In this document: in pieces, positions 56,601-64,000 of the stretch | How the letters are laid out: each line of letters opens with the position of its first letter | How positions within the stretch are numbered: position 1 is the first letter of the stretch | Notes under the pieces: generated by a model | What the model saw: the letters and a program-made list of their open reading frames with translations, nothing else | Told to the model about the DNA's origin: nothing | The model's database searches: none | Assembly (NCBI RefSeq): GCF_019898765.1 | Contig: NZ_JAIOKB010000003.1 | Location: 310,001-374,000, forward strand | DNA: 64,000 nucleotides | Direction of reading: 5' to 3' | Source of the DNA: Sphingomonas yunnanensis | GTDB taxonomy: Bacteria; Pseudomonadota; Alphaproteobacteria; Sphingomonadales; Sphingomonadaceae | Program-made: the position numbers and the translations under genes

Positions 56601-56892
56601 GCAGGAGCGTTGGTTCAGCGCGGGCGTGTTCTCCAACGAGAACATCGTCTGCCAGACGAACTGCCCGGTCTCGACCGTCAACCACCCGACCTACGACTAT
56701 AACCGCGTGCCGGGGGCGCTCTACGTCGACCTCGCGGCGTCGTACCGCTTCACCCCGGCGTTCCAGGCCTATGCCAAGGTCGACAACGTCTTCAACCGCG
56801 ACGGCGAGACGGTACCCGGCAACATCACCACGCCGACGCTGTACGACGTGGTCGGCCGCGCCTTCCGCCTCGGGCTGAGGGCGAACTTCTGA
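53632..56892 (+). CDS. TonB-dependent transducer with N-terminal STN domain
   Basis: A 1086-residue receptor with a signal peptide ending AVAQA. An STN signalling domain follows (about 27-100; FDIPAQPAESAITALGRQAG, ALTRLLEGTGLRAQR), then a plug (about 155-280; VVTGSRIVSGGF, VVTGGASASYGSDAVGGVVN) and a barrel ending FRLGLRANF. The STN domain contacts FecR when ligand binds, releasing the sigma factor. ATG 53632 is preceded by GAGGAG with 7-nt spacing, preferred over GTG 53617. A GH3 gene downstream suggests a sugar rather than iron ligand. Confidence 0.9.
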   Translation: MGGMRRHLWLATGATVLVAAQPAVAQAKQFDIPAQPAESAITALGRQAGVQIVAARSFSRGKRTNAVRGAMSVDTALTRLLEGTGLRAQRSGPQTYVVLGPVAAMFAPVSAPATATARQVSASEPQVAPGVTADQPADGATGSTTAANVPGDGQAEEPARDVVVTGSRIVSGGFTAPTPTQVLSYEAITKNAQPNVFTTVAQLPALQGSTGATVGANGTSTGVQGLSTLSLRGLQPIRTLTLIDGQRVVGANVTGVADVSLFPQLLIERVDVVTGGASASYGSDAVGGVVNFVTNTRFTGFRANILGGISTYGDDANYTVQAAAGKSLAGDRLHLILSGEYSHEDGIRSAGFGVGNDPNGDGPNGRTWLTARGVQNRGITTDGLPQYLVRDHVQSTLFGRYGLINAGPLAGTAFDVNGNPVPFRYGTGCLPGSCIGGDLSGSVTNGNSFKSEITRLNSYGRIGFDVDPDNEIYATLNVARVDTSNTPNPGSAQDNLTIQCANPFVPAAIQSACAANGITSFRFGTVNPMFDFIDVNTRRHQYRGVVGAKGKVPAFGTDWRYEAYYEHGTGITDINVNNIPLMPRYRAAIQAVRGANGVITCADPVAVASGCSPLNVFGGQAPTDATRYYIEPQNGPYQHTRQTQDVASFSVSGEPVALPAGPLAVAFGAEFRHEFYRVTADPYGNGVLTGDGYTDDYPADPLLNRQGGNWYAGNYRNGSGGYDVLESYLEFNAPLFDSEAIGRANLNVAGRATNYSTSGTVYTWKVGGTWDTPLDGFRLRGVTSRDIRAPNLSELFAAPVTSNRTGTIDPFNGNRSITVLQTTTGNRALTPEIARNTEVGFVLSRASWLPGFSLSVDYFRIKIDDAISALDAQTQINLCYGGVQFTCGSFDLSNLDSAYVTVQPFNFASIFTDGLDIEASYTTKLDGIGLPGRLSLRGLATHTINFVQDTGLPGTIPRQLAGTNIEATAVPHWKVLASQDWSTDTVSFTVQERWFSAGVFSNENIVCQTNCPVSTVNHPTYDYNRVPGALYVDLAASYRFTPAFQAYAKVDNVFNRDGETVPGNITTPTLYDVVGRAFRLGLRANF

Positions 56893-56905
56893 CGCTGAAC
56901 TAGCA

Positions 56906-57039
56906 ATCCTCCCCGGCACGGGGAGGGGGACCGCCGGCGAAGCCGGTGGTGGAGGGGGCTCCCCACGCAGCACAGCGCCTGTGGAAGCCCCCCTCCACCA
57001 GCCTGCGGCTGGTTCCCCTCCCCGCGAGCGGGGAGGATC
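56906..57039. repeat. Composite REP/BIME-like palindromic element
   Basis: Two hairpin pairs are arranged head to head. CCTCCCCG/CGGGGAGG (56908-56926) plus ACCGCCGGC/GCCGGTGGT (56930-56950) are on the left. ACCAGCC/GGCTGGT plus CCTCCCCG/CGGGGAGG are on the right, so the whole element is a large imperfect palindrome. It fills most of the gap between the receptor and the GH3 gene and may cut readthrough between them. Confidence 0.75.
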
Positions 57040-57072
57040 TTCCTGCATTCCTCCGTGACGTAGGACCCCACC

Positions 57073-59646
57073 ATGCTCGCTCTCCTGCTGATCGCGGCGC
57101 AGGCCGAGACCGCCGCGCCCGTGATCGAGCGCGCGATCGCGGCGATGTCGCTCGAGGAGAAGGCCGCGCAGCTCGGCAACGCCGCGCCGCCACTGCCCGC
57201 GGCCGAGCTGCCTGCCTATGATTATTGGAGCGAGGGGCTCCACGGCCTCGCGCGCAACGGCGTCGCCACCGTCTTCCCCCAGGCGATCGGGCTGGCGGCG
57301 AGCTGGGACGCCGACCTGCTGCGCCGCGTCGGCGACGTGGTCTCGACCGAGGCGCGCGCCAAGTACAACGCGCTGCCCCGCGGCGCGGCGCGGCCGCGCT
57401 TCGCCGGGCTCCACCTGTGGTCGCCCAACATCAACATCTTCCGCGATCCGCGCTGGGGCCGGGGGCAGGAGACCTACGGCGAGGACCCGTTTCTCGCCGG
57501 CCGGCTCGGGGTGGCGTTCGTCCAGGGCGTGCAGGGGCCCGACCCCGCTTCCCCCAAGGCGATCGCGACGCCCAAGCATCTCGCGGTCCATTCCGGCCCC
57601 GAGGCGGGGCGCAACGCCTTCGACGTCGACGTCTCGCCGCGCGACCTGGCGGAGACCTACACGCCCGCCTTCCGCCTCGCGCTGACCGAGGGCGGCGCGC
57701 TGTCGACGATGTGCGCCTATAACGCGCTCCACGGCGTGCCCGCCTGCGCCTCGGCGGCGCTGCTGAACGAGCGCGTGCGCGCGCGCTGGCGCTTCGGCGG
57801 CATGATCGTCTCCGACTGCGACGCGGTCGGTTATATCGAGAGCTTCCACAATTACCGGCTCGACCTGCCCTCCGCCGCCGCGGCGGCGCTGCGCGCGGGC
57901 ACCGATCTCGACTGCGGGCCGAGCTACGACGCGCTGCCCGCGGCAGTGCGGCAGGGGCTGGTCAGCGAGGCCGAGCTCGACACCGCGCTGCGCCGCGTGC
58001 TCGGCTCGCGCGCCGCGCTCGGCATCGCCTTCGGGCGGCGCAGCCGGTGGGACCGCATCCGCCCCGACCAGGTCGACACGCCGGCGCACCGCGCGCTGGC
58101 GCTGGAGGCGGCGGAGAAGTCGCTGGTGCTGCTGACGAACAAGGACCGGCTGCCGCTCGCGCCCGGCACGCGGCTGGCGGTGATCGGCGCCAACGCCGAC
58201 TCGCTCGACGTGCTCGAGGCCAATTACCACGGCACCGCCGCGGCGCCGGTCACCCCGCTCGAGGGCATCCGCGCGCGCTTCGGCGCCGCGCGCGTCCGCT
58301 ACGCGCAGGGCAGCGTGCTCGCCGAGGGCGTCGCGGTGCCGGTGCCCGAGACCGCGCTCTCCGCCGACGGCCGCCCGGGCCTGCGCGGCGAGTATTTCCG
58401 CGGCGCGATCGCGGGTGGTCGCCCGCTGCTGACGCGCCAGGACCGCGTCATCGACTTCGACTGGGACCGCGCGCCGCCCGCGCGCGGGCTGGAGGACCGC
58501 CGCTACGCGGTGCGCTGGACCGGGCAGCTGACGCCGCCCGCGCCAGGCACCTACACGCTGCGGCTGGAGGTGCCGCGCTGCTTCGACTGCGACGGCCACG
58601 ACCCGGTGCGGTTGTGGGTCGACGGCGAGCCCGTCATCGCCGATCGCGGCAGCGACGCGGGCGTGGAGGCGAGCGTCACCTTCGCCGACGCGCGCCCGCG
58701 CGCGCTGCGCGTCGAGCTCGACCATGTCAGCGCCGACGGCGGGATCGGGCTGCGCTGGGTCGCGCCCGCCGCGGCGCAGCTGGCCGAGGCGGTCGCCGCG
58801 GCGCGCGACGCCGACGTGGTGGTCGCCTTCGCCGGCCTGTCGCCGACGCTGGAGGGCGAGGCGCTGCGGCTCGACGTGCCCGGCTTCGTGGGGGGCGATC
58901 GCACCAAGATCGAGCTGCCCGACCCGCAGCGCGCGCTGCTCGCCGCGCTGGCGGCGACGGGCAAGCCGCTGGTGGTGGTGCAGATGACCGGCGCCGCCAT
59001 CGCCGACCCCTGGACCAAGGCGACCGCCGACGCCGCGGTCGCGGCCTGGTACCCGGGCCAGGCGGGGGGCACCGCGATCGCGCGGCTGCTCGCCGGCGAC
59101 ATCAGCCCCAGTGGCCGGCTGCCGGTGACCTTCTACGCCGCCACGCGCGATATGCCGGCGTACATCGACTACAGCATGAAGGAGCGGACCTACCGCTTCT
59201 TCACCGGCACGCCCCTGTACCCGTTCGGCCATGGGCTGAGCTATACACGCTTCGCCTATGCCGCCGCCTCGCCCGCGGCTGTGACGGTCGCGGCCGGCGC
59301 CGGGCTCAGCGCCGCGGTGCGCGTGAGCAACACCGGCGCGCGCGCCGGCGACGCGGTGGTGCAGGCCTATCTCGCCCCGGTCGCGCCGCAGCCGCAGGGG
59401 CGGACCGTGCCGGTGCTGCAGCGCCAGCTCGTCGGCTTCGCGCGCGCGTCGCTCGCGCCGGGGGAGACGCGCGAGGTGCGGCTGACGATCGACCCGCGCT
59501 CGCTCAGCCTGGTGGCGCGCGACGGCACGCGCGCGATCGTGCCCGGCGCCTATCGGCTGTTCGTGGGCGGGGGCCAGCCCGGCGACGCCGACGGCGCCTG
59601 GACCGAGCTGACGATCACGGGTGAGCGCACCGTCCTGCCGGAGTGA
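57073..59646 (+). CDS. GH3 beta-glycosidase with inserted PA14 domain
   Basis: An 857-residue enzyme. The N-terminal GH3 TIM barrel has WSPNINIFRDPRWGRGQETYG, KHLAVHSGPE and VSDCDAV (nucleophile D248). The C-terminal GH3 sandwich has VIGANADS. A PA14 carbohydrate-binding insert (about 435-570; GEYFRG, VRWTGQLTPPAPGTYTLRLE) sits within it, and a fibronectin-III-like tail ends the protein. GH3/PA14 enzymes are beta-glucosidases or xylosidases, and a few act on GlcNAc. The short start MLALLLIAAQA may be a minimal signal peptide. It follows the STN receptor across the REP element. Confidence 0.85.
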   Translation: MLALLLIAAQAETAAPVIERAIAAMSLEEKAAQLGNAAPPLPAAELPAYDYWSEGLHGLARNGVATVFPQAIGLAASWDADLLRRVGDVVSTEARAKYNALPRGAARPRFAGLHLWSPNINIFRDPRWGRGQETYGEDPFLAGRLGVAFVQGVQGPDPASPKAIATPKHLAVHSGPEAGRNAFDVDVSPRDLAETYTPAFRLALTEGGALSTMCAYNALHGVPACASAALLNERVRARWRFGGMIVSDCDAVGYIESFHNYRLDLPSAAAAALRAGTDLDCGPSYDALPAAVRQGLVSEAELDTALRRVLGSRAALGIAFGRRSRWDRIRPDQVDTPAHRALALEAAEKSLVLLTNKDRLPLAPGTRLAVIGANADSLDVLEANYHGTAAAPVTPLEGIRARFGAARVRYAQGSVLAEGVAVPVPETALSADGRPGLRGEYFRGAIAGGRPLLTRQDRVIDFDWDRAPPARGLEDRRYAVRWTGQLTPPAPGTYTLRLEVPRCFDCDGHDPVRLWVDGEPVIADRGSDAGVEASVTFADARPRALRVELDHVSADGGIGLRWVAPAAAQLAEAVAAARDADVVVAFAGLSPTLEGEALRLDVPGFVGGDRTKIELPDPQRALLAALAATGKPLVVVQMTGAAIADPWTKATADAAVAAWYPGQAGGTAIARLLAGDISPSGRLPVTFYAATRDMPAYIDYSMKERTYRFFTGTPLYPFGHGLSYTRFAYAAASPAAVTVAAGAGLSAAVRVSNTGARAGDAVVQAYLAPVAPQPQGRTVPVLQRQLVGFARASLAPGETREVRLTIDPRSLSLVARDGTRAIVPGAYRLFVGGGQPGDADGAWTELTITGERTVLPE

Positions 59647-59702
59647 GCCTGCGAAAATAGGAGGCTAAGCGCAGTCGACGTTCAGCCGATCCGCCCCTGC
59701 AA

Positions 59703-59741
59703 GGGCAGGATCAAAGCGGCTCCTGGATGTCGATCCTGCCC
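59703..59741. terminator. Inverted repeat between convergent genes, likely bidirectional terminator
   Basis: Perfect 10-bp arms GGGCAGGATC (59703-59712) and GATCCTGCCC (59732-59741) have a 19-nt spacer. They lie in the 150-bp gap between the ends of the GH3 and GntP genes. Confidence 0.6.
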
Positions 59742-59796
59742 ACGGCCGCAGGAACGTCCTCTGTTCCTCTTGACCTCCGCAGGAGCACTGTCGCGC

Positions 59797-61131
59797 TCAC
59801 ACCAGCGCGGACAGCCCCAGCGTCAGCACCAGCGCCACCACCGAGATCAGCGTCTCGCACACCGTCCAGCTGCGGATCGTGTCGGCGACGCTGAGCCCGA
59901 AATATTCCTTCACCAGCCAGAAGCCGCCGTCGTTGACGTGGCTCAGCACCACCGATCCCGCGCCGGTGGCGAGCACGAGCAGCTCGGGCCGCACCCCCGG
60001 GTTGGCGGCGGCGAGCGGGGCGACGATCCCCGCCGCGGTCGCCATCGCCACCGTCGCCGAGCCGGTCGCGACCCGCATCAGCGCCGCGATCAGCCAGGCG
60101 AGCAGGATCACCGGGACGTGGAGCTGCGCCGCCAGCGCGACGATCGCGCCGGACGCGCCGCTGTCGGTCAGCACGCGGCCGAAGCCCGCGCCGACGCCGA
60201 CCACCAGCGTGATCATCGCGGTCGGGGCGAGGCACTCGTTGGTGTAGCGCTGCAGCGTCGCCGCGTTCAGTCCGCGCGCCAGGCCGAGCGTCCAATAGCT
60301 CACCAGCACCGCCGCGAGCAGCGCCACCACCGGCGTGCCGAGGAAGCGCAGCGCCTGGTCGAGCGGGGTGCCGGGCGCGGCGAGCGATGGCGCGAGGCTG
60401 CCGAGCAGCATCAGCGCGACCGGCAGGAGGAGCGTGGCCACCGTGATCGCGAAACCGGGCAGCGCGCGATCGGGCACGTCCTCCGCCGCGGGCGGGGGCG
60501 GCACCGCGGGGGCGAGCCGCGGCACCACCCAGCGCGCGTAGAGCGGCCCCGCGACCGCGGCGGTGGGCACGCCGACGATCAGCGCGAACAGCACCGTCAG
60601 CCCGACGTCGGCGCCATAGGCCTGGGTCGCGAGCATCGCGGCGGGGTGGGGCGGCACCATCGCGTGCACCACCGACAGCCCCGCCGCCATCGGCAGGCCG
60701 AGCCGCAGCGGGTGCTGGCGCAGCCGCCCCGCGACCGCGAAGACGATCGGCACCAGCAGCACGAAGCCGACCTCGAAGAATACCGGCAGGCCGACGATCA
60801 GCGCCACCGTCATCGCCGCCCAGTCGGCGCGGCGCGCGCCGAACAGGCCGATCACGGTGCGCGCGACACGGTCCGCGCCGCCCGACTCGACCATCATCTT
60901 GCCGAGGATCGTGCCGAGCCCGACCACCAGCGCGATATGGCCGAGCGCGCTACCGACCCCGGCCTCGAACCCCTTGACGATATCGGCGGGCGCGATCCCC
61001 GCGACCAGCGCGAGCCCGAGCGACACCAACGTCAGCGCGACGAACGGGCTGAGCCGCGCGCGCACGATCAGCAGGATCAGCAGCGCGACCGCGCCCGCGG
61101 CCTCCAGCAGCAGCAGCGTGCCGCCGCTCAC
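59797..61131 (-). CDS. GntP-family permease
   Basis: A 444-residue protein with about 12 transmembrane helices and GntP-family motifs: GLGTILGKMMVESGGADRVA, GLPVFFEVGFVLLVP, AMVPPHPAA, and GAGSVVLSHVNDGGFWLVKEYFG near the end. Characterised members take up gluconate, idonate or D-serine. GTG 61131 begins right at the stop of the RidA gene (TGAGTG), so they are coupled. With D-aminoacylase and a PLP D-amino-acid enzyme nearby, a D-serine or D-amino-acid substrate is at least as likely as gluconate. Confidence 0.85.
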   Translation of the reverse strand: MSGGTLLLLEAAGAVALLILLIVRARLSPFVALTLVSLGLALVAGIAPADIVKGFEAGVGSALGHIALVVGLGTILGKMMVESGGADRVARTVIGLFGARRADWAAMTVALIVGLPVFFEVGFVLLVPIVFAVAGRLRQHPLRLGLPMAAGLSVVHAMVPPHPAAMLATQAYGADVGLTVLFALIVGVPTAAVAGPLYARWVVPRLAPAVPPPPAAEDVPDRALPGFAITVATLLLPVALMLLGSLAPSLAAPGTPLDQALRFLGTPVVALLAAVLVSYWTLGLARGLNAATLQRYTNECLAPTAMITLVVGVGAGFGRVLTDSGASGAIVALAAQLHVPVILLAWLIAALMRVATGSATVAMATAAGIVAPLAAANPGVRPELLVLATGAGSVVLSHVNDGGFWLVKEYFGLSVADTIRSWTVCETLISVVALVLTLGLSALV

Positions 61132-61524
61132 TCAGGGCTGCTTCCAGGCGACGCAGTCGACCTCGACCTTGCAGTCGACCACCATCTGCGAGACGACGCA
61201 GGCGCGCGCCGGCGGGTGGGCGCCGAAATATTCCTTGAAGATGCGGTTGAACGACATGAAGTCGCGGGCGTCGTCGAGCCACACGCCGCAGCGCACGACA
61301 TGCTCCGGGCCGTAGCCGGCTTCTTCGAGGATCTTGAGCACGTTGCGGATCGCCTGGTGGGTCTGCGGTATGATGCCGCCGTCGATCACCTCGCCGTCTA
61401 CCATCGGCACCTGGCCCGAGACGTAGAGCCAGCCGTCGGCCTGGACCGCGCGCGCGAACGGCAGGTGCTGCCCGCCGGTGCCGCTGCCGCCCTCGACGCC
61501 GTAGCGCTTGATGCCGTCACTCAT
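61132..61524 (-). CDS. ridA: RidA-family enamine/imine deaminase
   Basis: A 130-residue protein with the RidA/YjgF fold. LYVSGQVPMVDGEVIDGGI, QTHQAIRNVLKILEEAG and the C-terminal VEVDCVAW segment are present, but the usual active-site arginine before a valine-glutamate near the end reads ARACVVSQMVVDCKVEVDC. RidA removes reactive enamines formed by PLP enzymes. ATG 61524 has AAGGA upstream. It lies between D-aminoacylase and GntP genes in one operon, fitting protection during D-amino-acid deamination. Confidence 0.85.
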   Translation of the reverse strand: MSDGIKRYGVEGGSGTGGQHLPFARAVQADGWLYVSGQVPMVDGEVIDGGIIPQTHQAIRNVLKILEEAGYGPEHVVRCGVWLDDARDFMSFNRIFKEYFGAHPPARACVVSQMVVDCKVEVDCVAWKQP

Positions 61525-61561
61525 CGATGATGTCCTTCGTTCGGTTGTTTCTTCTGAAGAC

Positions 61562-61579
61562 CCTCCCGGCACGGGGAGG
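61562..61579. repeat. CCTCCC/GGGAGG hairpin of the local repeat family
   Basis: A 6-bp stem (61562-61567 with 61574-61579) with the GGCACG loop also seen at 56.9 kb lies in the 76-bp gap inside the D-aminoacylase-ridA operon. It may reduce expression of the downstream genes. Confidence 0.5.
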
Positions 61580-61600
61580 AGTTGATCTGCCCTGCCGCCA

Positions 61601-63043
61601 CTATCGCGCCGCGCCCGGGCGCCGCAGCAGCCGCCCGCCGCGCGCGCCGGTGACTCCGCCGCGATCGAGCGTGGCGACGCCGTTGACCCACACGCCCAGC
61701 ACGCCCTCCGCGGCGCACGCCGGGTCGTCGTAGCTGGCGCGATCGAGCACGCGCGCGGGATCGAACAGCACGAGGTCGGCGGCGAGCCCGGCGCGGACAT
61801 AGCCGCGGTCGCGCAGGCCAAGCCGGTCGGCGGTGAGCCCGGTCATCTTGCGGATCGCCTCGGGCAGCGCCAGCAGCCCGCGCTCGCGCACGTAATGCGC
61901 CAGCACGCGCGGGAAGCTGCCCCACAGCCGCGGGTGCGGGCGCGGGTCGCACGGCAGCCCGTCCGAGCCGATCATGGTGAGCGGGTGCGCCAGGATGCGG
62001 TCGACGTCGCTCTCCGCCATGCAGTGGTAGACCGCGCCGGCAGGCTGGAGACGCTGCGCCGCCTCGCGCAGCTCGCAGCCCCAGTCGGCGGCGATGTCCG
62101 CGAGCATGCGGCCGGCCTCGGCGGGCTCGGGCTCGGACCAGGTGATCAGGATCGGGGTCTCGGGCACCACCTGCTTCAGGTCGAGCGTCGAGGAGCTCGC
62201 GGTATAGGGGTAACAGTCGCAGCCGGTCGGGTGAGTCGCCGCGGCCGCCTCCAGCCGCGCCAGGATCTCGCCGCTGCGGCCGTACTGGCTCGCGCCCGCG
62301 CATTTGAGGTGCGATACCACCAGCGGCGCGGCGGCGTGGCGCGCGATCGCGACCGCCTCGTCGATCGCGGGCAGGATCGCCGCGCCCTCGCTGCGCAGGT
62401 GCGTGGCGTAGAGCGCGCCGGTGTCGCGCAGCGCCGCGGCGACCGCCATCACCTCCTCGGTCGAGGCGTGCGCGGCATTGGCATAGGCGAGCCCGGTCGA
62501 GAGGCCGAAGGCGCCGGCGTCGAGCGCGGCGGCGAGGTCGGCGCGCATCGCGGCGCGCTCGTCCTCGGCGGCGTCGCGGTCGAGCCGGTCTAGGTGCTGC
62601 GCGCGCAACGCGGTGTGGCCGACCAGCGCGACCACGTTGGTCGCGGGCATCGCCGCGTCGACCGCGGCGGCATAAGCCGCGAAATCGGCATAAGCGAAGT
62701 CGCCGGGTGCGCCGAGCAGCACCATCGGGTCGGGCAGCGCGTCGCCCGCGCGGCCGGCACCCGCGCTGATCCCGCAATTGCCGACCACCACGGTGGTGAC
62801 GCCCTGGGTGATCTTGGGCGTCATCGCCGGCGCGGTGATCGCGACGAGGTCGTCGTGCGTGTGCGCGTCGATGAAGCCGGGCGCGAGCGCGAGCCCGCGC
62901 GCGTCGATCGCCTGCTCGGGCGGGGTGTCTGCGGCGGGCGCGACCGCGGCGATGATCCCGTCGCGCACCGTCACGTCGGCGCGGTAGCCGGCTGCGCCCG
63001 AGCCGTCGTACAGCTCGGCGCCGGCGATGATCGTCTCGGTCAT
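61601..63043 (-). CDS. D-aminoacylase / N-acyl-D-amino-acid deacylase
   Basis: A 480-residue amidohydrolase. The metal motif FIDAHTHDD lies near 68-76, and GNCGIS (bridging cysteine as in D-aminoacylases), THLRSEG, SHLKCAG and MIGSDG follow; it ends in the typical GLAADLVLFDPARV strand. These enzymes release D-amino acids from N-acyl forms. ATG 63043 follows GGAGGAG. It is first in the minus-strand operon and divergent from the PLP enzyme gene. Confidence 0.9.
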   Translation of the reverse strand: MTETIIAGAELYDGSGAAGYRADVTVRDGIIAAVAPAADTPPEQAIDARGLALAPGFIDAHTHDDLVAITAPAMTPKITQGVTTVVVGNCGISAGAGRAGDALPDPMVLLGAPGDFAYADFAAYAAAVDAAMPATNVVALVGHTALRAQHLDRLDRDAAEDERAAMRADLAAALDAGAFGLSTGLAYANAAHASTEEVMAVAAALRDTGALYATHLRSEGAAILPAIDEAVAIARHAAAPLVVSHLKCAGASQYGRSGEILARLEAAAATHPTGCDCYPYTASSSTLDLKQVVPETPILITWSEPEPAEAGRMLADIAADWGCELREAAQRLQPAGAVYHCMAESDVDRILAHPLTMIGSDGLPCDPRPHPRLWGSFPRVLAHYVRERGLLALPEAIRKMTGLTADRLGLRDRGYVRAGLAADLVLFDPARVLDRASYDDPACAAEGVLGVWVNGVATLDRGGVTGARGGRLLRRPGAAR

Positions 63044-63127
63044 GACTCCTCCCCGTCGCGATGCCGCCGGCATTGTCTCCGCTCACGAGATTAATGTAAA
63101 CAATTTTAGGTATCTGGGAGACGCGCG
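63044..63127. promoter_or_regulatory. Divergent promoter region of the D-amino-acid genes
   Basis: The 84 bp between the two divergent starts contains the AT-rich run ATTAATGTAAACAATTTTAG at 63090-63109, conspicuous in this GC-rich context. It is the natural place for both promoters and a shared operator. No regulator gene is in the window. Confidence 0.55.
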
Positions 63128-64000
63128 GTGGACGAGCTGAACAAAGGGGTCGGGCAGGGCGATAGCGGGTGGGACCTGTTGGCGGGCGACGTGCCGCTCC
63201 CCGCGGCGGTGCTGAGCGGCCCCGACATGGCGCACAATCTCGTTTGGATGCGCGCCTTCATCGATTCCTACGGGCTCGCGCTGGCGCCGCACGGCAAGAC
63301 CACGATGGCGCCCGCGCTGTTCCGCCGCCAGCTCGACGCCGGCGCCTGGGGGATCACGGTCGCGACCAGCCAGCAGGCGCGCGTCGCCGCGGCGCACGGG
63401 GTCGAGCGCGTCCTGATCGCCAACCAGGTCGTCGGCGCGGCCAATGTCGCGGCAGTCGCCGAGCTGGCGGCGCGGCCCCGGCTCGACCTGCTCTGCCTCG
63501 TCGACAGTCCCGCCGGGGTGGCGCAGCTCGGCGCGGCGTGCCGCGCGTGCGGCGCCACGCTCGACGTGCTGATCGAGCTCGCCCCCGAGCGCGACCAGGA
63601 GGGGCTGCGCTGCGGCGTGCGCGACGCGGCGCAGCTCGACGCGGTGCTAGAGGCGCTGGCGGACTGGCGCGGCGCGCTGCGGCTGGCGGGGATCGAGTTC
63701 TACGAGGGCGTGCTCGGCGACGAGGCGTCGGTGCGCCGCTTCGTCCGCGGTGCGGTGGCGACGGTCGAGCGGCTGGTGGCAGAGGGGCAGGTCGAGCGCA
63801 CACCCGCGATCCTGACGGGTGCGGGATCGGCCTGGTACGACGTGGTCGCGGAGGAGAGCGCGGCGGTCGCGCGCGCCGGCTCAGTCCAGGTGGTGCTGCG
63901 CCCCGGCTGCTACATCAGCCACGACGACGGGCTGTACCGCGTCGCGCAGGAGCAGATCCTGCGCCGCAACCCCGTCGCGCCGGGGCTGGGCGAGCCGCTG
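63128..64000 (+). CDS. PLP-dependent D-threonine aldolase / D-serine dehydratase-like protein (partial)
   Basis: 291 residues are visible from GTG 63128 and the frame is open to the window end. The alanine-racemase-type barrel begins with PAAVLSGPDMAHNLVWMRAF, then APHGKTTMAP with the PLP lysine, VATSQQARVAAAHGVERVLI, IEFYEGVLG and RPGCYISHD, the last a metal-binding region of the DSD1 family. Known members degrade D-threonine or D-serine; many relatives are annotated amino-acid deaminase. GGGAG lies about 8 nt before the GTG. It is divergent from D-aminoacylase, whose product it may consume. Confidence 0.85.
   Translation, partial: MDELNKGVGQGDSGWDLLAGDVPLPAAVLSGPDMAHNLVWMRAFIDSYGLALAPHGKTTMAPALFRRQLDAGAWGITVATSQQARVAAAHGVERVLIANQVVGAANVAAVAELAARPRLDLLCLVDSPAGVAQLGAACRACGATLDVLIELAPERDQEGLRCGVRDAAQLDAVLEALADWRGALRLAGIEFYEGVLGDEASVRRFVRGAVATVERLVAEGQVERTPAILTGAGSAWYDVVAEESAAVARAGSVQVVLRPGCYISHDDGLYRVAQEQILRRNPVAPGLGEPL

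Noticed and set aside
56161..59232. 1023-residue minus-strand open frame across the receptor end and GH3
   Set aside because: Shadow frame that spans two plus-strand genes and the REP element; no motifs.
1..64000. tRNA, rRNA, insertion sequence, integrase or CRISPR array
   Set aside because: I scanned for these by eye and found no supporting cloverleaf, transposase motif or spaced repeat array; a covariance or profile search would be decisive.

Overview
The window is very GC-rich DNA (roughly 70% by eye) from an alphaproteobacterium, most likely Sphingomonas or a close relative in the Sphingomonadales. The evidence is four large TonB-dependent receptors paired with secreted hydrolases, two of them of the Xanthomonas/Caulobacter receptor type, a FecI/FecR/STN-receptor signalling set, GC-rich intergenic hairpin repeats of the sphingomonad kind, and frequent GTG/TTG starts with 4-bp start/stop overlaps. 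I recognise no tRNA, rRNA, CRISPR array, transposase or prophage gene.

0-18.4 kb is a surface-polysaccharide region. Minus-strand genes encode a ferredoxin-type CDP-sugar reductase, a GT-C membrane glycosyltransferase, a SleB-type cell-wall hydrolase and a small beta-barrel. The plus strand carries a polysaccharide exporter (OPX) and chain-length protein (PCP), followed directly by three overlapping or abutting genes that look like a GtrC/GtrB/GtrA lipid-linked side-chain module. After an opposing FkbM methyltransferase come a right-handed beta-helix protein, an NAD-sugar epimerase/dehydratase, a divergent NeuB-like synthase with a SAF domain, a ThDP-dependent enzyme and a HAD phosphatase. 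This last set looks like a pathway for an unusual acidic or branched sugar.

18.4-37.1 kb is mixed. It holds a peptide-scavenging group (zinc metalloprotease, Lrp/AsnC regulator, TonB receptor, secreted M20 amidohydrolase), a cation/proton antiporter coupled to an OmpA lipoprotein, an RTX/VCBS-repeat secreted protein, a desaturase coupled to a PhnD-like protein, a divergent HxlR/SDR pair, an outer-membrane barrel, and two tandem ferritin-like exported proteins.

37.5-59.7 kb is a glycan-utilisation region. It contains TonB receptor + GH36 + acyltransferase; GH43; TonB receptor + GH89 alpha-N-acetylglucosaminidase + HGSNAT-like acetyltransferase; and ECF sigma + FecR + STN receptor + GH3/PA14. 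The GH89/HGSNAT pair overlaps by ATGA and mirrors two consecutive steps of lysosomal heparan sulfate breakdown.

59.8-64 kb is a D-amino-acid/N-acyl-amino-acid group: a GntP-type permease, RidA and a D-aminoacylase on the minus strand, diverging from a PLP-dependent D-amino-acid enzyme that runs off the right edge.
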